From: Aphanomyces cochlioides
Lineage: Eukaryota; Oomycota; Saprolegniomycetes; Saprolegniales; Verrucalvaceae
Assembly (NCBI GenBank): GCA_019828595.1
Contig: JAHQRK010000011.1
Span: 2,108,001-2,172,000, forward strand
Direction: 5' to 3'
Length of the DNA stretch: 64,000 nucleotides
Shown: piece by piece, positions 31,869 to 41,815 of the stretch
Layout: every line of letters begins with the position of its first letter
Numbering within the stretch: the stretch's first letter is position 1
The notes under the pieces: generated by a model
The model's input: only the letters and a program-made list of their open reading frames with translations
Database searches by the model: none
What the model was told of the DNA's origin: nothing
Translations under genes and position numbers: made by a program

Positions 31869-34800
31869 GTGCTGTGAAGAACGGTTTCCCACAAGAGCTG
31901 GCTGCGCATATGTGGAAAGTGCTGATCGAATACGACATCTGGAGAATCAAGTTCAACGGGTCAGATCCCCCTGCGAAGGTCAAGCCATTGCGGGTGACAC
32001 CCAAAGACGGATGTGTTCCATACCGATGCAAAGGAAGGAAGAACAATCCACTGGAAGAAAGATTTTTGCAGCTATTTGCTCAAGAGTTGCTGGACGCTGG
32101 AGTCATCAAGCGCAATCAGCAGTCAGCGTGATGCAGTCCTGTCAACCCAGTCATGAAGCCTGAAGGACGAAAGTCATTGAAGACGGCGGACAAATGGACT
32201 GACGATGATGTATTGAAACATTTTAGGCTGACGAACGACTATCGAGTGGTCAACAGCAAGACAGAGCCGAAAGCGGGCACGATGCCGTTTCAAGCGACAA
32301 TTACGCAACATCTCAAGGGAATGCAAGCGATGGGAGTGTTCGATCTACCCAAGTGCTTCTGGCAGTTTCCGCTACACGAAGACAGTCGCAACATGCTCTC
32401 ATTCATGCTGAACGGATGCGTCTACACACCTGATCGCGTCATGCAAGGCCACGTCGACTCAGCTTTATACGTGCAAGCGACGAGCGAGGAGTGCTACGCT
32501 CCTCTGCTGTTGAAGCACCTGCTTGTTTGGATTGACGACATCCTAGTGTTTGCCAAGAACGCAGAAGAGTATCTCGAAACACTGCACAAGTTCTTTGGAT
32601 TAGTGGATCGTTATGGTTTCAAGCTATCGTCGTCGAAGACCGTGCTATTCACAAAAGAAGTCAAGTGGTGCGGACGAATATTGAGCGGTGAAGGAGTCAA
32701 GCAAGACCCGGAACGGATCGAACAACTCTGCGCGATCCCATACCCCACGAACGCTGGCGACCTGCAACAGTTTGTGTGCGCCGCGAACTGGATTCGCGAT
32801 TCGATCACGGAATATGCGATGACGGTGGAACCAGTACGGCAAGCGCTGAACAACGCTCTTGAAGGCAAAGCGAAGAAGAAGCGAATCGCCTCGGGCATCA
32901 AGATCGAGCTCACTGAAGGTGAAAAAGCTGCATTCGATGCTGTGAAGTCCAAGATGCGGGCGGTGGTGGACTTGTCGCACCCACGTGCTGACGCTACACT
33001 GTGTCTGTTCACGGATGCCAGCGATCGAGGATGGTCTATTATTGTTACACAGGTTGACAAGATTGACGAAGAAAAGGCGATACACGAACATCAGCACGAA
33101 ATGCTCGTTTGCCAATCTGGAATGTTTACGCGCGTGCATGCGAGAAACTCAACTATCTACTCATGCGCCCCGACGGCTTTAGGATGTACTGCGATCACAA
33201 GAACCTCATCCACATTTTTGCTCCCGGCAAGGCCTGAACACACGCGAGGCAAGCTCATGCGTTGGGCTGGAATCATTGGCGGCTATCATTATACAATCGA
33301 GCACATCGACGGCATCCACAAGCTATGGGCGGACATGATGAGTCGATGGGGTCAGCCGGCTATAGGCAAGGCGACCCAGAAGGTCATGGCAGCTAGATGG
33401 ACGAAGAAACGGAAGAACAAGAGTCCAAGACCAGTGCCGAAGCGGAATGTTTTGCGACCGCTCAATGACGAGAAGTTTGTTTGGCCATGCATTGAAGACA
33501 TTATTCAAGCTCAAGCGCTACATGCAGCAGCAAGACCGACGCGTGCGCTACGGACCTCTGACGACCAACCATGGGTTGTCGAGGGCCGAATTTGGATACC
33601 AGCTGCGGCAGAAGAATTGATTCAGCGCCATTTGGTGGTGGCACACTGTGGAAGCATGGGTCATCGTGGACAAGCCGTGCTGGTCAACCATCTCAAGCGA
33701 TTATTTTGGATCGAGCGGCTGCAAGACCTAGCTGGAACGTTTATCGCTGGATGCCTTCTATGTCCTCATGTGAAAGGGGGGAGAGTGGTGCACAGACTGT
33801 ATGCACCGCTTTGGCACGCGAAGCGAAGAAACGAAGGACTACATTTTGATTATCTCTTTATGGGAAACTCTTTAGGTGGAGCGAAGTACGTGTTGGTACT
33901 CAAGGACGACTTGACACACTTTTGCGAACTCGTTGATGCGATGCGCCTACAAGTCAAGTGTGCGTTGATGCGATTGTGAACTGGGCGAAGCGATTCGGAA
34001 TGCCAAGAGGATGGATTAGCGATCAAGGAACCCATTTCAAGAACGTGGCTGTGAAAGCACTGGCCCTCAAGTCCAAGGTTCAGCATGATTTCACTCTAGC
34101 GTATTGTCCCTGGCGCAACGGAACAGTCGAGCGAATGAACCGCGACATACTACAAGTCATGCGAGTGATGCTGCGCGAATTCCGTCTGGCCGACCATCAA
34201 TGGGACTATCTACTACTAGTGGTGCAAGCGAATCTCAATCAGACGCCAATGCCATCCATCGCAAACAAGTCGCCTATGGAGCTCTTTACAGGATTGGAAC
34301 CCACTACACCTTTGGATGTGATTGTACTAGGTCTCGATGAAGGACTTCGTGACGTCGAGCTATCCAGCGTCGATGTCCGAAGCAGCCTCGAAGAACTGCG
34401 ACTGAGTCTACAAGCGATGCACAAGCAAGTCCTCCAGAAGAACGAAACACGTGCACAAAGAGCAACGGCTGCGACTGCGAACGCTGAAGCCTGCAATGTG
34501 TGCGAAGGAGACTACGTGCTATGGTCAAGAGTCGACGAGAAGCATCATCCGAAGCTTCTCGTGTCATGGCTTGGACCCTATCAAGTGACAGAAGTCGGCG
34601 AGTACTCAGTCGAAATCGAACATCTACTCACGAAGGAGCGACGTCAAGCCCATCTGTCAAGGATCAAGCTGTATGCTGATGAGAGCTTCCAAGTCACGGA
34701 AGAAATACTCGAGCACATCTCAGAACAAGGTATTCTACTGAAGGTTAGCGCTATTCTGCAGCACAAGATCGATCGAGATGCTAGCGAGTATGCCCTGATT

Positions 34801-34948
34801 GTACGCTGAGAAGGCCTTGAAGACATCGAAGCCTCATGGGAGCTGCTCAGCAAGTTGACGCGCGAATGTCCTGCAGTGGTGCGAGCGTATGTAAAGACGA
34901 TCAAGTCCAAGAAAGCGCGAGAAGACCTTGAGGCTGCGATGGCGAAGT
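31869..34948 (+). pseudogene. chromovirus A RT-RNase H-integrase-chromodomain
   Basis: Seen: RT start (GFPQELAAHMWKVL), an in-frame TGA at 32,129 where a Trp is expected, LTNDYRVVN, and an active site WIDDILVF in place of the usual YxDD. RNase H has a small deletion near 33,130. Integrase has its zinc module (AHCGSMGHRG ... CLLCPHVKGG) and DDE residues in LHFDYLFMG, WISDQGTHF and NGTVERMNRD; a frame change lies near 33,950. A chromodomain (HKIDRDASEYALIVR, stop, EGLEDIEASWELL) follows, with TGA at 34,807 again replacing Trp. Inactive. Confidence 0.8.
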
Positions 34949-35001
34949 AGCTCATGGTTTCAACCAAGCATGTTTCCTAGCGGAGCATGGCTTGGGGTGT
35001 G

Positions 35002-35344
35002 TGATGTGTGCGGTGGTGTGGTTAAGCCGTACTCCGCCACGTCACAGGCTTGTTCTCCGAACAGCCGAGTGTCTGCCGCCAGTGAATTGCACGTTGAAGC
35101 CACTTCAAGATCAAGACCAAGATTCAACGACCAAGGCTCAGCCGGAAGACTGCCGTACGGTCGGTGAGAAGACAATCAAGAGTTCAACAAGTCAAGGAAG
35201 AGAAGTTGAGATTTAGATCTTAGTCTCAGTTTGAGTTTTGCTAGCTGCTGCGCAAGTCAATCAAGTGCATATTCACGGGAGGCGGCACTCCCCTATCTGT
35301 GTGTTTGAGTTGACGAAACGCGGCGGTTTCAGGGAAACAGCACA
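35002..35344 (+). repeat. chromovirus A 3' LTR
   Basis: 343 bp, TGATGTGTGCGG to CAGCACA, preceded by a G-rich stretch (GGCTTGGGGTG) that may be the polypurine tract and followed by the target duplication CGCTC. Confidence 0.9.
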
Positions 35345-35349
35345 CGCTC

Positions 35350-35897
35350 TGACAAAGACACGCCACCAGCCTACAAAGAGATGTGGTTTGCTCAACGTTG
35401 GTTTTCCATCCTTATAGTTTCCACTCTCATTGTGGTGCTTTGTCTTGTGCTTGTGGTTTGGCGCTGTCAGAGCTTGAGAAGAAAGAGAGAACTCGTGAAA
35501 ATGTCATCCTTTGATGGTATCTCAACCCCATCCGACTACACCATCCAAGTTTCATCGGCACTCGGCTATGCAGCCAATGTGACGCCATCAAACTACATGG
35601 GCTTTTCGATCCATGATCAATATGCAACTTGCATGACTCCGATGAACTACCACGACGATTCAATTTATGACTACAGCTGCAGCGCCCGTGAACTTGCTTT
35701 GTCAATTTCTCGATCCAGCACCAGTGACAGTGGGCGATGGAAACTCTTGGTCATTTTCAGGATCTAACAATGGTGACAGCAACTATGATGACGACTTGAA
35801 CAGATTTGAAGGTGAAATTGAAGGACAGAACTCACTCGAGTTGTCGTGGCAGTCGCGCTTTGACACAAATCAGCTCATGTCAATCAGTTTGGCATAA
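35350..35897 (+). pseudogene. membrane-protein family member 2, 3' part
   Basis: It continues the 29,651 gene in frame after removal of the retrotransposon and one target duplication: the reading passes from SFFRS to DKDTPPAYKEMWFAQRW. The membrane span WFSILIVSTLIVVLCLVLVV matches the 4,411-5,376 protein (ILIVSTFVVVFLGLAVL). A frame change near 35,740 leads to the conserved end FEGEIEGQNSLELSWQS ... SISLA at 35,897. The insertion and the shift make the gene non-functional. Confidence 0.75.
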
Positions 35898-36123
35898 GTT
35901 AAACTTTAATACATGTTCTGTTTGCATTGTAGCTCCTGGACATACAAGACAATTGCTCGATATCGCAAGAGGCAGCTTGGTTGATGGCTCCATCACGAAA
36001 GTCTCAAGGTCACTCAATTGGTAGAAAGATCGTCCTCGTAGAATGAGGTATGGTGACTTTGGCAATCAGACGAGCGACCTTCTCGGGAAACAAGAGCGCT
36101 GGTATCACCTTTGCTGCGACCAT
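35898..36123. other. spacer between the membrane-protein gene and AKR pair 1
   Basis: No gene seen. The right edge (36,124) is where similarity to 40,670 begins. Confidence 0.4.
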
Positions 36124-36236
36124 ACATAGACGCGTGGAAGCTTTTGACTATGAGAAGTCCGACTTTGACGGGAGCATGTTTGCATTGCATCAAATTACCA
36201 CGAACTACAGTTCATAGGCATTAAACTACGAAGGCA
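36124..36236 (-). repeat. 3' flank of AKR 1, shared in direct orientation with AKR 3
   Basis: Nearly identical to 40,670-40,783 (TACATAGACRCGTGGAAGC onward). It ties the left end of pair 1 to the left end of pair 2 in the same orientation, against the inverted orientation of the spacers between the genes. Confidence 0.85.
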
Positions 36237-37268
36237 CTACAAATTGTCCAGGCGAGCATTGAACGTCGAGTCTGGACCAGAGTAGCGAGCACCGTCGATG
36301 GATGCTGCAGCTGATGCAATGGCTTCAACATCTTCAGGGGTCAAGTGAATGTCGACAGCCTCAGCATTTTCCACAATACGAGTCGACGATTTCGTGCCAG
36401 GAATGGGAAACACATCAGGGCCTTGAGCATGGACCCAAGCAAGAGCCAATTGAGCTGGCGTACACTTCTTCTCCTTGGCGATATCGAAGAATCGAGCCAC
36501 CTTGGCCTTGCTTTGCTCCAACTTGTCACTCGAGTATCGAGGAAGGGTGCGTCGCCAGTCGTTTTCTTCGAGTTTGTCAAATGTGTCAATAGCTGTGAGG
36601 AAACCACGGCACAATGGAGAGTACGCCACAATACCCACACCGAGTTCACGGGCCACAGGCACCACCGCAGCTTCCAAGTCGCGCGATTGAAGCGACCATT
36701 CCATTTGAATCGCCGTCACGGGATGAATCGCATGAGCTCGACGAAGTTCCGACGGTGTGCATTCAGACAATCCGATGTATTTGATCGTGCCTGCTTCCAC
36801 CAACGATTTGAGCACTCGCATGGTGTCTTCGATGGGAGTCTCGGGGTCCATGCGGTGCATGTAGTACAAATCAATGTAGTCAGTACCAAGACGCTGCAAC
36901 GAATCGGCTAACTGGGATCGCAAGACATCCTCTTTGCCAGAAATTTTTAATCCTTCCGCAGACGGGGCAAAGCCAAACTTGGTAGCGATCACAAATTTGT
37001 CACGACCATGTTGCTTGATGGCTTTACCGACCAATTCTTCGTTGATGAAGTTGCCGCCACCACCAGCACCGAACGACTGGTAGATCCACGCCGTGTCGAG
37101 CATGTTGATACCAAGTTCCAAGGCTTTCGAAATGGTTCGCAGCGATTCTTCTTCTTGAGCGGCGCGGTCAAAGTTGCCATAGAAGGCAGTCATTCCCATG
37201 CAGCCGAGACCTTGGGCGGAGCAGACGAGACCTTGCGAGCCGAGAGGACGTTGAGGGACTTGAACCAT
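36237..37268 (-). CDS. aldo/keto reductase (AKR copy 1)
   Basis: Intact, 343 residues. AKRs reduce aldehydes and ketones with NADPH in the cytosol; the natural substrate here is unknown. Seen: a single TIM-barrel domain with catalytic tetrad Asp58 (GINMLDTAWIY), Tyr63, Lys97 (IATKFGF) and His138 (LYYMHRMD), and the NADPH phosphate-binding loop IPGTKSSTRIVENAEAV at 289-305. The start fits the family ([20 protein letters not shown]). Head-to-head with AKR 2 across a 469-bp spacer. The protein is identical to AKR 2 and AKR 3 apart from the last residues (ends LDNL). It belongs to the group of short single-domain AKRs that includes yeast/plant auxin-induced-like reductases. Confidence 0.92.
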   Translation of the reverse strand: MVQVPQRPLGSQGLVCSAQGLGCMGMTAFYGNFDRAAQEEESLRTISKALELGINMLDTAWIYQSFGAGGGGNFINEELVGKAIKQHGRDKFVIATKFGFAPSAEGLKISGKEDVLRSQLADSLQRLGTDYIDLYYMHRMDPETPIEDTMRVLKSLVEAGTIKYIGLSECTPSELRRAHAIHPVTAIQMEWSLQSRDLEAAVVPVARELGVGIVAYSPLCRGFLTAIDTFDKLEENDWRRTLPRYSSDKLEQSKAKVARFFDIAKEKKCTPAQLALAWVHAQGPDVFPIPGTKSSTRIVENAEAVDIHLTPEDVEAIASAAASIDGARYSGPDSTFNARLDNL

Positions 37269-37737
37269 GTTGAACGATGAGTGAAAATTGAATAATGAGA
37301 TCTCTGACAGTGCAAACAGTCGTCAGTGAGGCGAACGACGATCGTGTTCCTTGGATTAACTGGAGCAAAGTATGGTTTGGCCCAACGAGAGGATTCACGC
37401 TGAGGAACTTGACAATCGACAATCTTGCAAATATCAATATATTGCCAACAATATAATATACAGTATTGTTGGCAATATATATTGATAGGGTGTCAGACGC
37501 ACCCAGATGCACCCTCCACATGGTCCAACTTTCAACCAATCGCGCCGATGATTGCCATGGAAACTCCCGTGGCAATCAAAAGATGGAGATGTCAGTGCGA
37601 CAGCCGAAACAGATTCATCCATGGATCAAACCATACTTTGCTCCAGTTAATCCAAGGAACACGATCGTCGTTCGCCTCACCGACGACTGTTTGCACTGTC
37701 AGAGATCTCATTATTCAATTTTCACTCATCGTTCAAC
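37269..37737. promoter_or_regulatory. shared 5' spacer of AKR pair 1 with large hairpin
   Basis: Outer ~105 bp on each side are inverted copies of each other (leader up to CAAACCATACTTTGCTCC). The centre (about 37,379-37,626) is single and asymmetric. It contains a hairpin at 37,432-37,487 with arms TATCAATATATTGCCAACAA and its complement, and a second dyad at 37,551-37,577 (GATTGCCATGG / CCGTGGCAATC). It probably drives both genes. One SNP distinguishes the arms: A at 37,325, corresponding to T on the opposite strand, against C at 37,681. Confidence 0.7.
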
Positions 37738-38769
37738 ATGGTTCAAGTCCCTCAACGTCCTCTCGGCTCGCAAGGTCTCGTCTGCTCCGCCCAAGGTCTC
37801 GGCTGCATGGGAATGACTGCCTTCTATGGCAACTTTGACCGCGCCGCTCAAGAAGAAGAATCGCTGCGAACCATTTCGAAAGCCTTGGAACTTGGTATCA
37901 ACATGCTCGACACGGCGTGGATCTACCAGTCGTTCGGTGCTGGTGGTGGCGGCAACTTCATCAACGAAGAATTGGTCGGTAAAGCCATCAAGCAACATGG
38001 TCGTGACAAATTTGTGATCGCTACCAAGTTTGGCTTTGCCCCGTCTGCGGAAGGATTAAAAATTTCTGGCAAAGAGGATGTCTTGCGATCCCAGTTAGCC
38101 GATTCGTTGCAGCGTCTTGGTACTGACTACATTGATTTGTACTACATGCACCGCATGGACCCCGAGACTCCCATCGAAGACACCATGCGAGTGCTCAAAT
38201 CGTTGGTGGAAGCAGGCACGATCAAATACATCGGATTGTCTGAATGCACACCGTCGGAACTTCGTCGAGCTCATGCGATTCATCCCGTGACGGCGATTCA
38301 AATGGAATGGTCGCTTCAATCGCGCGACTTGGAAGCTGCGGTGGTGCCTGTGGCCCGTGAACTCGGTGTGGGTATTGTGGCGTACTCTCCATTGTGCCGT
38401 GGTTTCCTCACAGCTATTGACACATTTGACAAACTCGAAGAAAACGACTGGCGACGCACCCTTCCTCGATACTCGAGTGACAAGTTGGAGCAAAGCAAGG
38501 CCAAGGTGGCTCGATTCTTCGATATCGCCAAGGAGAAGAAGTGTACGCCAGCTCAATTGGCTCTTGCTTGGGTCCATGCTCAAGGCCCTGATGTGTTTCC
38601 CATTCCTGGCACGAAATCGTCGACTCGTATTGTGGAAAATGCTGAGGCTGTCGACATTCACTTGACCCCTGAAGATGTTGAAGCCATTGCATCAGCTGCA
38701 GCATCCATCGACGGTGCTCGCTACTCTGGTCCAGACTCGACGTTCAACGCCCGACTAAATGACATTTAG
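37738..38769 (+). CDS. aldo/keto reductase (AKR copy 2)
   Basis: Intact, 343 residues, same tetrad (Asp58, Tyr63, Lys97, His138). Identical to AKR 1 until the end, which reads NARLNDI instead of NARLDNL; the DNA diverges within the last ~30 bases. Divergently paired with AKR 1. Confidence 0.92.
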   Translation: MVQVPQRPLGSQGLVCSAQGLGCMGMTAFYGNFDRAAQEEESLRTISKALELGINMLDTAWIYQSFGAGGGGNFINEELVGKAIKQHGRDKFVIATKFGFAPSAEGLKISGKEDVLRSQLADSLQRLGTDYIDLYYMHRMDPETPIEDTMRVLKSLVEAGTIKYIGLSECTPSELRRAHAIHPVTAIQMEWSLQSRDLEAAVVPVARELGVGIVAYSPLCRGFLTAIDTFDKLEENDWRRTLPRYSSDKLEQSKAKVARFFDIAKEKKCTPAQLALAWVHAQGPDVFPIPGTKSSTRIVENAEAVDIHLTPEDVEAIASAAASIDGARYSGPDSTFNARLNDI

Positions 38770-38989
38770 AGTCGTCCCATCGGAGGAGCCTTGTAGCTAC
38801 CTGTCTATAACTCCATCAATCTTTACATTTTTCGCTTACGGCAGACACCAGAGCTCACTCACAATGCACAAGCAGAAGCGTCTTAAAACTGTGATGACAG
38901 AGTCGTCAACCCACGTGTTCTCTTGAGAAGTCAAGCTGACCGTAGTGGTTGGCTTGATTGTCCAATATTCATCATGCAAACAGAACATG
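38770..38989. other. spacer after AKR 2
   Basis: No gene recognised. Confidence 0.35.
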
Positions 38990-39813
38990 GATTAGCGATT
39001 GATTTATGCTACTCAACCTACTCGTACCCATGCGAGATACCCACGACAAGTCGAGCGAGTTTCCCGATTCAAGTGCACTGCCGGCAATATCCAAGTCGTC
39101 ATTGTCGATGATGTCATTGTCAGATACAGAATTTGACAAGCAATATCCATCCTCTATATCCAGGTCGTTCATGGCATCCCCGCCGCTGTTAAATGACAAA
39201 AGTGATAGAACATCACAGCCGTAGTTGTGGAGCGAATACTCCTCGTAATGATTTGGAGTTCAAGAGGTTGAATACGGGTCAAGTATCGCTGTCATCCGTT
39301 GGGGTCATGCTCGCAGCATAGTCGATGGTTGTTGAGATTTGGATGATAATATCGACTGGAGTGATAACTTCGACCAAGGATAGTGTTTCCATGAACTTTT
39401 TCTTGCGACTTAAGTCCCGACAGCGCCAAACCACATGGCCAAGACAAACCACCACCACGAGTGTGGAAACAATGAGGATGCCAATCCAATATCGAGCAAG
39501 CCCATTCTCCTTGTCACGGATGGGTTGACTCGTTGGCAGCTCGGAAGTGACAAGCTTTCGACGGTATAAGCGTCGGAAGCAGCGTTGGAAGAGGAGTTGA
39601 AGGAAATGAAGGGGGCGTTGATGTTGATGGAACTGACGTTGGCCTAGTTGTAGTTTCTTCTGTCATCGTTGGTGTTTGGGCCTCGAAGGGCATCGATTGA
39701 AAAGACAAGGTCGCAGAAGGTGGCGAGTGGAAGATCGTGGCTTCCATGAGGGGGTGTCCAAGACAACCAGCCATCGCAAGAATACTCAAGAGCAAAAGCA
39801 ATACAATCGCCAT
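38990..39813 (-). pseudogene. membrane-protein family member 3, frameshifted
   Basis: ATG at 39,813, signal peptide MAIVLLLLLSILAMAGCLG, Thr/Pro/Ser stalk (TTTRPTSVPSTSTPPS) to ESTHP and a stop near 39,514. The membrane span is in the next frame (ARYWIGILIVSTLVVVVCLG), followed by TTIDYAASMTPTDD and a stop. The tail motif (ALESGNSLDLSWVS) lies in yet another frame near 39,000-39,060. It lacks the Cys-rich region, like member 2. Broken by at least two changes. Confidence 0.7.
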
Positions 39814-39822
39814 CGTAGGTAT

Positions 39823-39981
39823 AAAGTGATCGCCGTGTGAAAATCATCACGACGAGCGTGCGGTTTCTACGATGGGGACTGCGTTGGCATCTGCATGGCA
39901 GAAACTCCGCCGCTCCACGATGGTCCCATCGTAGAAACCACAAGCTCGTCGGGACGATTTTCACGCGGCGATCACTTTTCG
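39823..39981. promoter_or_regulatory. inverted-repeat promoter block of the membrane-protein family
   Basis: Arms of ~54 bp (39,823-39,877 and 39,928-39,981) are inverted copies: both contain GTGATCGCCG, GTGAAAATC and GGTTTCTACGATGG with few mismatches, around a ~50-bp centre. The left arm faces member 3; the right arm faces a short signal-peptide-like ORF at 39,992. The same block precedes the 4,411-5,376 gene. Confidence 0.65.
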
Positions 39982-39991
39982 TTTTGACGAT

Positions 39992-40075
39992 ATGACAATT
40001 GTGTTATTGCTTTTGCTCTTGTGTATTCTTGCTAGTCTCGTTGTCTTGGACACTCCCTTGATTGTGCGGCATTGA
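39992..40075 (+). pseudogene. orphan signal-peptide ORF facing away from member 3
   Basis: 27 codons, MTIVLLLLLLCILASLVVLD then TPLIVRH and TGA. It resembles the start of member 3 (MAIVLLLLLSILAM) and has the same upstream block at similar distance. No stalk or membrane part follows on this strand. Probably the remnant of a head-to-head partner. Confidence 0.45.
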
Positions 40076-40669
40076 TAGCTTGAGGGAATGAAGATTTCGA
40101 TGGCAGATGCGTTGAAATGGGTGTTGAAAGTGGAATTGGGGTGAATGAAGGGGGCATTGATAAGGAAACTGAGGTTGGCCCGGCTGAGGCTCATTTGGTC
40201 GCGACAGGTGAGGGGCAATTCCAAGGACATTCGCTGTCGCAAGAGAGCGGGGAAAATGAAAAGTGATCGTCGCGTGATCTTCTCCGAGGCTGTGGCTTCT
40301 ACATTTGAGGCAGCTAAGGCTTCTGCATCGTGCAAAATCCGCTGCGCCAGAATGGAAGAGTCAATTCCATCGCATATGGAATCGTTTTGTCGATAAAATT
40401 TATCATCGGTCGCCAAGTATTGGACACCGCGCTGGCAACGCCATGGATTCTACAAAGCCCGATGGCTTCTCTCCTCGTGGTGTGACGGATTATGAGTCAT
40501 GCAGAAGAGCAAGCCGCCATGTTTTGTTGAAACCGCAGCCGCGTCTGGATGGGCCTCTCGGTGACCACTTTTCAAGTTGACGATTGATGAACCAGCCATT
40601 GAAAACAATGAAGGAGACACACTAAGGGGAGCGGTAGTTGACTGAGTTGTAGCTGGTGATGCAGAAGCC
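40076..40669. other. shuffled fragments of the membrane-protein family
   Basis: A minus-strand piece near 40,080-40,200 reads TSVSLSMPPSFTPIPLSTPI, like the stalk of the family. At 40,260-40,310 there is another copy of the upstream block (GTGATCGTCGCGTGATC ... TGTGGCTTCTAC). At 40,505-40,570 upstream DNA of member 2 is repeated, and 40,580-40,665 is an inverted piece of its stalk (CTTAGTGTGTCTCCTTCATT on the minus strand). No intact gene. Confidence 0.55.
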
Positions 40670-40783
40670 TACATAGACACGTGGAAGCTTTTGACTATGA
40701 GAAGTCCGACTTTGACGGGAGCATGTTTGCATTGCATCAAATTACCACGAACTACAGTTCATAGGCATTAAACTACGAAGGCA
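40670..40783 (-). repeat. 3' flank of AKR 3, shared in direct orientation with AKR 1
   Basis: Counterpart of 36,124-36,236. Confidence 0.85.
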
Positions 40784-41815
40784 CTACAAATTGTCCAGGC
40801 GAGCATTGAACGTCGAGTCTGGACCAGAGTAGCGAGCACCGTCGATGGATGCTGCAGCTGATGCAATGGCTTCAACATCTTCAGGGGTCAAGTGAATGTC
40901 GACAGCCTCAGCATTTTCCACAATACGAGTCGACGATTTCGTGCCAGGAATGGGAAACACATCAGGGCCTTGAGCATGGACCCAAGCAAGAGCCAATTGA
41001 GCTGGCGTACACTTCTTCTCCTTGGCGATATCGAAGAATCGAGCCACCTTGGCCTTGCTTTGCTCCAACTTGTCACTCGAGTATCGAGGAAGGGTGCGTC
41101 GCCAGTCGTTTTCTTCGAGTTTGTCAAATGTGTCAATAGCTGTGAGGAAACCACGGCACAATGGAGAGTACGCCACAATACCCACACCGAGTTCACGGGC
41201 CACAGGCACCACCGCAGCTTCCAAGTCGCGCGATTGAAGCGACCATTCCATTTGAATCGCCGTCACGGGATGAATCGCATGAGCTCGACGAAGTTCCGAC
41301 GGTGTGCATTCAGACAATCCGATGTATTTGATCGTGCCTGCTTCCACCAACGATTTGAGCACTCGCATGGTGTCTTCGATGGGAGTCTCGGGGTCCATGC
41401 GGTGCATGTAGTACAAATCAATGTAGTCAGTACCAAGACGCTGCAACGAATCGGCTAACTGGGATCGCAAGACATCCTCTTTGCCAGAAATTTTTAATCC
41501 TTCCGCAGACGGGGCAAAGCCAAACTTGGTAGCGATCACAAATTTGTCACGACCATGTTGCTTGATGGCTTTACCGACCAATTCTTCGTTGATGAAGTTG
41601 CCGCCACCACCAGCACCGAACGACTGGTAGATCCACGCCGTGTCGAGCATGTTGATACCAAGTTCCAAGGCTTTCGAAATGGTTCGCAGCGATTCTTCTT
41701 CTTGAGCGGCGCGGTCAAAGTTGCCATAGAAGGCAGTCATTCCCATGCAGCCGAGACCTTGGGCGGAGCAGACGAGACCTTGCGAGCCGAGAGGACGTTG
41801 AGGGACTTGAACCAT
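40784..41815 (-). CDS. aldo/keto reductase (AKR copy 3)
   Basis: Intact, 343 residues, protein identical to AKR 1 including the LDNL end, with the full tetrad and NADPH loop. Its 3' flank matches AKR 1 directly, but its 5' leader carries the SNP state of AKR 2 (41,872 equals 37,681). So the start of this gene behaves like AKR 2 and its end like AKR 1. Head-to-head with AKR 4. Confidence 0.92.
   Translation of the reverse strand: MVQVPQRPLGSQGLVCSAQGLGCMGMTAFYGNFDRAAQEEESLRTISKALELGINMLDTAWIYQSFGAGGGGNFINEELVGKAIKQHGRDKFVIATKFGFAPSAEGLKISGKEDVLRSQLADSLQRLGTDYIDLYYMHRMDPETPIEDTMRVLKSLVEAGTIKYIGLSECTPSELRRAHAIHPVTAIQMEWSLQSRDLEAAVVPVARELGVGIVAYSPLCRGFLTAIDTFDKLEENDWRRTLPRYSSDKLEQSKAKVARFFDIAKEKKCTPAQLALAWVHAQGPDVFPIPGTKSSTRIVENAEAVDIHLTPEDVEAIASAAASIDGARYSGPDSTFNARLDNL

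Larger units (their letters stand above)
29905..35344 (+). mobile_element. Ty3/gypsy chromovirus A, inserted in a membrane-protein gene
   Basis: Target duplication CGCTC at 29,900-29,904 and 35,345-35,349. The left LTR (29,905-30,128) starts TGATGTGTGCGG and is cut short by an internal deletion that also removed the primer site and the N-terminal half of gag. The right LTR (35,002-35,344) is full and ends CAGCACA. Gag, protease, RT, RNase H, integrase and chromodomain are present with several shifts and stops. Same family as chromovirus B. Confidence 0.9.

Noticed and set aside
36345..36911. 188-codon frame antisense to AKR 1, repeated in the other AKR copies
   Set aside because: It repeats only because the AKR genes repeat; it resembles no family and is explained by AKR codon use on the other strand.
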